Of a stretch of DNA of 64,000 nucleotides, positions 57,888-64,000 are shown piece after piece. The notes below the pieces were generated by a model, which was not told the DNA's origin, searched no databases, and worked only from the letters and a program-made list of their open reading frames with translations. Made by a program: the position numbers and the translations under genes. The DNA is from Fasciolopsis buskii (lineage: Eukaryota > Platyhelminthes > Trematoda > Plagiorchiida > Fasciolidae): positions 227,654 to 291,653 of the forward strand of contig LUCM01002927.1 of the NCBI GenBank assembly GCA_008360955.1, written 5' to 3'. The first letter of the stretch is position 1. Every line of letters begins with the position of its first letter.

Positions 57888-60175
57888 ATATGCTCGGTCC
57901 GACCATTAAGGTCTCCTGAACGGATAGTTTGAACAAAAGCCGTCACAAGCCACCATTCTCGTTGTAGCGTGTCCAAAATGCAGATCCATTAGACTTATTG
58001 GATGGGGAACCTCTGTGTTTTCATACTGTCGCAGCCAAAACGAGTTGAATACGAAGTCCATTAAAATCCGCATTTGAGTAGTCATTTAGCCAAATAAATT
58101 AATCAGATTTCTTCTATCGTGATGCAGCATTTCAACGTGTCAGGCTGTGCGAGTTTTTACGGACAGAGTCTGCAAAAATAACTCGGAATTCGGGAAGGCA
58201 CGAATCAATTGTGAGTAGATTTTATTTCAAGGCGTTTCTTCCAGTACTGGAAGAAATTGTTTTTCGTTCCACTAAATACAGGTGTACACATGATTCGTAG
58301 TACCGAGAATGGGCGATCAAGCCACGTACCGGCTGAATAATTTATAACGATCGACTCATGTCTCTGAGAGTTGTAAAATGCAAATTCTGCAAGACCACTG
58401 GCCGCCAAGAATTCGAAACGCATCCATGAAATCAAGACAATCTGTAAGCTGATCTTAGGATATTCACTGCTGACTTAACAGATCATTTTGTTTTGGTGCA
58501 CTAAAGGTCAAAATTTCCAACATCATTGCTATTTGAAATCTTGATAGCCCTACCGGTCGTAGCTCCTATTCAGCAACCAATAGGGCGTTAGTAATCGCGC
58601 TAATCAGCAAACGAAAGTAAGCTACTTGCAAGCTGACAAAAGGATCAATACAATATAGGCTGCTGTGCAGCGATAAGCTTGCCACTGGGAGTGCAATACA
58701 ATGGCCTATATCACAATCGCGTTTTGTACACTATAAGGAAATGGTATTGGGAGTAGGAACGGTACAAACGATCTCAAGGCCCATCGGGTTGGTAGACTGA
58801 CTAATTAGAGACGATAAATGCGAGTGGACATTGTGTATCACTGTACAGGTTGTCCCAAGTGTGATACAACAGAAGTAGTGTAAAGAAATTGTCAGAAGTG
58901 CATTCAGTCCTAAGGGGATCCGAAATGATTAAACTATAGGTGTCCAAGTGATCCTATCTCTGAGTGCATACGTTAGTCAGTGAACAAAGGTGTTTGCCCG
59001 TACAAGTCTCAACGAACAACGAACATCAGCGAGACCAATCAGGTGTCATCGCTGTCGAGGACGATAGGCAAGAGGAATCTACTTGAAATGTTGCACTCTC
59101 AGTCGGAAGAAGTTTTGTGGACCGATAACACGATTAACGGGTGATATTGAGATACAGAAACTAGCAGGATCGGATTTCAAAACGTATGGACGACATACTT
59201 CCCAAACTGCGAGAGGGATGAAACGAAAGTGTACAAATATTTATTCGAATGATTTGTGATTCGGGTGACAGCAGAGCTGGAAATTGATATGGACAAATAT
59301 GGGACAAAACTGAGCATCATTTTCTGGTATCTTCATTTTCGTAGGCTGAGCTGATGAATTAGCCACATGGTTACCCAGAGCTATTAACGACGAAGTGATC
59401 CGCTTGGGGCACTGGTCCAATTGTCTTGCCGGCAGTTATTATCGGGACATCATCAGTCATCTTAGCAACAGGGTCGGTTGCCATCTACTCAACGACAAAT
59501 TTCCATCGATTATCAAAGATGATTAGGAGCAGATAGTAGCTGTTCAACTGTGCGCCGAGAATGGGACTGGTAACAAACGAAAATGGAAAGGCCGATTTCG
59601 TATGAACGAATGGCAAGAAGCGCTATCCACCCTCGAAAGTAATTTTGTTGCCCTTTTGAAGCTGCCTGGACAAATTTTTCCAGTCGTTCGATCGCTGTCG
59701 TGCTGAAGTTGTATTCCGTTTACCGTATCCCAATTGAAATGTACATTTGTAAATCATTGACGTTTCCGAACGCTTTCGACACTCTAATCTTTCTGCAGTT
59801 TCCACGACTAGGCAAAGCAATTGTTCTGCTCACTCGATTCCACGTCAAATTCTGATGAATTCGTTTTGCCCGTGGGATCCCGTGTGGCAAACCACGCAAA
59901 CCACTGGCTTTGGAATATCTGTTTGGGGTTGTATTTTTTTGTCCTGCCTCCACATTTTTTTCCCAACCACGAGTCGTTCGCAATTTTCAGTGAAAAAAAT
60001 TGGTTTTGAGGATTTTTTGATTGATCGCCTACGGAACCATTCCAAACCGAATGGTGTTTTGATCTATCTGACAATTCAATTCGGATTCGCCTTGCTCCCC
60101 TCTACTGGTTGTCATTTTGAGTGAACAAAATCGGGTACTTAATGACACATGCCCTGTTCTCAACCCCCCCCCTAG
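57888..60175. other. No supportable gene; frames open on both strands at 59.6-60.1 kb
   Basis: 59623-60124 is open in two plus and three minus frames at once, which leaves the coding strand undecidable; no exon is called. The rest holds nothing recognised. Confidence 0.4.
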
Positions 60176-60244
60176 TCGATAATACTAGACGTGTCTGATA
60201 GAACACCCGGATACAATTTGCCAACGCATTTTAGTCGATTTCTG
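60176..60244 (+). CDS. Candidate internal exon with the cleanest signals here
   Basis: The acceptor has a long pyrimidine tract (tgttctcaaccccccccctag); the 69-nt exon then ends TTTCTG|GTAAGC. It is exactly 23 codons, phase 0 to 0: SIILDVSDRTPGYNLPTHFS then RFL. Joined straight to the strong acceptor at 60811 the reading frame would continue GGYIDDFEHFR and stop, which would make a plausible C-terminus after a 566-nt intron. I do not recognise the protein. Another forward frame is partly open, but the phase-0 frame is the smoother one. Confidence 0.45.
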
Positions 60245-60810
60245 GTAAGCGAATCAGTTGGAAAGTCTTTTGCCTTGGTCACGTTCGTTACGCAACACGT
60301 TTTAGATCATTTTTTTTAATACAATCCTCTTCTCTCATTGCCTGGTGTGTCTTTTATTTTCTAATTTTATCCACAATCGAAATGTTTTCACAAGATCGAT
60401 GAAATAGTCATCACAAATAGAAATAATCAACTCATTGTTGACTGTGAACGTTTAAAAATCAGTAAACATAAAAATGCCGTTTCCTTGTGGAATGAAAAAA
60501 GCGAGGGGGGTATGACGAACATTGATAAAAACAATGCGATCGATCTTGGATGCTATTCAAAATCCGAGTCCAATATTCCCGAAGGCCCGTGACCTCATAC
60601 CATCTAGCTAATCACTCTCCAAGCGGGGAATTAAATCTCCAAATTGTCAACCTGGGCGAGGAAGAACATATGCAATTATTAGTAGTCCTTAAAAACTGGG
60701 AATAAATAAAGCCATATAATGACAACCACTCGGAATAGAAAAAAAGATTACAACGCTAAAATTGGTAGTACAAAGCCGACGTTTCTGTTGCCGTGGTTTC
60801 CTTTTGTCAG

Positions 60811-60982
60811 GGCGGATATATTGACGATTTCGAACACTTCAGATAATTTGCCGTATGGTGCATCGCTTTTTCAATGTAACCCAAAATGCCTTCGGTTCGA
60901 ATTTGTCCGGTCGAAGTATAATTTCACGGAGCAGCTACTGTCGCAAGCTGAGCTGACACGGAAAAAGACCATCTCACTTTAA
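60811..60982 (+). CDS. Candidate terminal exon after a strong acceptor
   Basis: Acceptor tgccgtggttteccttttgtcag-like tract (pyrimidine-rich, ending ccttttgtcag at 60810). Two readings: continuing phase 0 from 60244 gives 11 codons (GGYIDDFEHFR) and a stop at 60846; the alternative frame stays open to 60982 (ADILTISNTSDNLPYGASLF, then KCLRFEFVRSKYNFTEQLL). Transcript evidence would decide. Confidence 0.27.
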
Positions 60983-62889
60983 TTATTTCTATATGACCAT
61001 TATTTGTCAGGAAATAAGCTCAGTTCATTGGTGTCATTGACCAGTGCCAATCAAGTGATGAAGCTGCAGGTCAAATACGCAGAAATTTCTATCCACTTTT
61101 GCGTCCCGTGTCGGTGACCATAGATTGGGCTCAGTTCTGGGAGCCCCATATCCTCCACAGCGGTGATTCGTGTCTTCTAGTGACTTCCAAGGTGTCGATC
61201 CCATTATGAACGGGGTAAAATGCAGAGCATGGGCAATGCACGCTCAGTGGCGTATCCCAGGGTTGTGGATTGGCGGGATAATCGATTAACTGCGAATAAA
61301 TTAAATTGAAAGCGACCGAATATGGGGCTGCCGCCAGGCAGCCGCAGTGCTGAGCATGTGGGGGTTTCGGCAAGTTTGCGATCATCTCTTAAAAAGCTGC
61401 CATGCTCCGATAGTACTGTGACTTGGAGAGTGTGACTGGTCTTCGACCGGCGATTGTCTTTTTTGTTATTTCAGATGGACAGAGTTTTCCGGAGGAGACT
61501 ACTGAACCTAATCTAGGACGTTCCTGCTGTCATGTAGTCTTCATTTGGATATGAAACCTCAAACAAGAAGCCTAAGCAGTGATGGGGACTTTGCTCCTAA
61601 AGTAGTCAGGTTACTTTCCAGCTCACTTACGAGGGATTCGTCTAACACATATCGGTCGATCAGCTGATGCCTGAAAATTTGTGCCTCGAAAATTGAAGGT
61701 ACGGACGAGGAGGCTACCACAAATAGTTTTGTATTCTGTAGACCTTTCCGATACCATCTGAAGCACCCGTGAAGTGCTTCTTACAACCGATTGTCCCCGG
61801 CTTACTTTTCACCTTTGGTGAGATGCCTGTGAGCAACGGGCCATTTCCAGCAGGTAGAAAATTCCTGTAATATAAACCCATGGTTACTGATTTTGGGCTG
61901 CGTGCCGATCCTGTGTGATAAATTATTGACAAACGTCAATCAACAGAATTTTTACGAAGTACGACCTGTCACCTATACGACTACTGTGAAACATGCTTGA
62001 TTGGTAACGTGACTGTTAATTTCCCACATATGCCAGACAAAACAGCTGTGGATTTTCATCTCCAATGCAGACCTCAATCTAATTTGGACAGTTCCTCAAG
62101 GATTTTTCACGAACTTTAATAAATATCTCGTGAATAATCTACTAGAACTGTCCGGTTCTGTCTGGCTTTCAGCATGTGTACATGTAGCAAGATATCTATG
62201 TCGAGAACTATCGCTGACGGATCGTTGGTCGAAGATGAGATAATATGGTAGAAAGGGGAAAGTAAACAGAAATACCATGTGTTGCTTTATAGCATTGGTG
62301 CTGGCCGTTTCATAATCCACATCCTAGCCACGGTTACGACACTTTCTTGTGTGGTTTTCCTGTGGACAGTTTAGCTACCACTCATGTCTATATGCATATT
62401 AGTAGTCGTGTAGATAAGTCAACAGATTGTGCATGCCGTCACATTAAAATGAAAATCATTCGAACAGCTCCGGGTTGGTTTTCATTCAAACAGACTTGCT
62501 TTTGTCTACGAATGAATCTTCTTGGATAACGAGTGAATCAAGACAAATTCGACCACGTATCTGAGCTTTGACTGGTATCCTGATCACTTGTTCACGTGCA
62601 ACCTATTTAGTACAAGTTGGAATAGACTAAGGGTTAGGAGTCAACAATACACGAATTTGTATTCCCTTTGTAATAATAAAATTACCATCAAAAGTTAAGG
62701 TCCTATTGGAAAAAGCTGTACTAGACCGCAGTCTGGCTTGGTGAGAAGAGTGGAGGCATCTTTGTTTGGGTGAGCTCATCCGGCAAGAGCACATTTTCGT
62801 CAGATTGACACAAGCCGTGTCGGAATGTCCATACCCCCATCAAAAAACATGCCACTGGACTGGCATAGCGGCTGCCATGCGGAACTCAC
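60983..62889. other. No supportable gene
   Basis: 1.9 kb with short frames only. An AATAAA lies at about 61294 but nothing ties it to a transcript. Confidence 0.5.
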
Positions 62890-63000
62890 CATACACCTCT
62901 CCCGATTCACGTACCAGTTCGATTTGGGTGGATATTTACTGTTGGTGATTTCTAACCAGGATAAAACTGGTGCACGAAGATTTCACAGTCGTGGTGCTTT
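62890..63000 (+). repeat. SINE family B fragment
   Basis: Reads attcacgtaccagttcgatt, tgggtggatatttactgttg, gtgatttctaaccaggataa, aactggtgcacgaagatttc, matching the family B body (ggatatgcaaagctgatgat, aacaaggatgaaac). The head is missing or worn. Confidence 0.55.
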
Positions 63001-64000
63001 GAACTTACATGGAATTGACAAATTCAGTTTTTACTACTCAAATTGATCAAGTAAGCACACCCTGCTTGACACATTTAACAGCGACCTTGCATATAAGGAC
63101 CCTAGAGAGAAAGTGCCCTCACTAAAGTTGCTCATTGTGAGCAACAACCAGTTGCCCTCCTAAATCAGTCCAAGATGGGTGCTTTACAATGCAGCAACGA
63201 AGTTTGATGAACCTTTGGGATCCCACTCGGTAAGCTTATTAGCTAAGACGCTGGATCTACAACCGTTCGTCCCTAGATAGCGTGCCAGTCTGGGGCAAGA
63301 TGGATTTTCATTGATGACAGTCCCTAACAGGAAAAAAACATGCACAATTCTTCCTCGATCCTGAATCGGTGACTTGGGTCCAGACGCTATACAAATACTT
63401 GTCTAACTAATTTGTATTACCTGAGTAGATTGCCTTGAGCTTTTCATCCGACTGTCACGAGATCGGTTGCCTTGGATACATGGAGACATTGGGTGGCATA
63501 TACAAATGTTGCAAACTGTAATGGTAATGAATGTGCATTTGGTAGGTTTATTATCCAGATAAATAATCATTTCAGCCGCGTTGATTTCGTACCAATTACG
63601 CCAATCAGCAAGCTGAACGAAAACGCTTCATGACTTAGTCAATTAATAACAATGGACCAGATTAGCCAGCAGAATAATCGGTCATTGAATGGTGATCTTA
63701 TATGGTCAGCATAAACGATTTCACATGGACTAATAAACCAATGCCTATGTCTGCTCAACTTGGCTTTTCTCATTACGGTTAGCGGGAACGGACGATTGCG
63801 GTCGGGAGATAATATCAGCCGAAAATTTCTTGGGCGAATTAGAGTGAACGTGTCTTTCTATTCCTGCGTTCCAAAACAGCAGACCTCCGCATTCTGAGCA
63901 TATTCATATGTACTCTTTGTATTTTACCAGTCACCCGAAAGTTATTTCTTCACTTTCGTTACTTTTCCCCAATTCAGATAGACGGCACATTAAAACGTTT
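63001..64000. other. No supportable gene
   Basis: Unique sequence with no open frame of note and no repeat seen. Confidence 0.5.

Noticed and set aside
1..64000. CRISPR arrays, operons, prophage, rRNA
   Set aside because: None found by eye: no regularly spaced repeats, no bacterial gene packing, no rRNA-like conserved stretches. A fluke-type spliced leader was also looked for and not seen.

Overview
The window looks like draft nuclear sequence from a eukaryote with large, gene-poor, repeat-filled DNA. My best guess is a trematode flatworm, possibly Fasciola-like. The reasons are a decayed LINE whose endonuclease resembles those I associate with fluke genomes, several tRNA-derived SINE copies, no dense coding, and candidate exons that are short and split by GT-AG introns, one of them 31 nt. 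There are no bacterial operons, rRNA genes, CRISPR arrays or clear tRNA genes. The organism call is an inference. No gene product could be named with confidence, so all exon calls are candidates.

Layout. 0-5 kb: one exon candidate, a SINE, and two 761-bp direct copies of one sequence either side of a single N. 5-14 kb: mostly featureless, with microsatellites and SINE copies. 14-15 kb: a well-bounded exon candidate at 14374-14458. 15.8-21.05 kb: a misassembled block. It holds a 5' LINE half (+), an N, a 361-bp inverted duplication carrying a candidate exon on both strands, an untrimmed 38-bp Tn5/Nextera junction adapter next to an N, and a further LINE piece (-). 22-24 kb: two exon candidates. 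25.9-26.4 kb: a SINE beside the 3' end of a LINE reverse-transcriptase ORF. 30.5 and 44.5 kb: two copies of a 230-bp repeat. 31-37 kb: a cluster of open frames, mostly minus strand, the best being 35551-35730. 40.7 kb: a minus-strand exon candidate with a perfect donor. 42-58 kb: SINEs, microsatellites, weak open frames and an N at 56087. 60.2-61 kb: a plus-strand exon candidate with the cleanest splice signals in the window and a possible terminal exon after it. The remaining 3 kb hold a SINE fragment and nothing else I can support.

How it fits together: the window is best read as introns or intergenic DNA of one or more large genes, loaded with retroelement debris, with at least two places where the assembly itself is wrong. 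No multi-gene system is visible. The clearest result is the assembly artefact at 17.5-21 kb; the most interesting biology is the set of short candidate exons.
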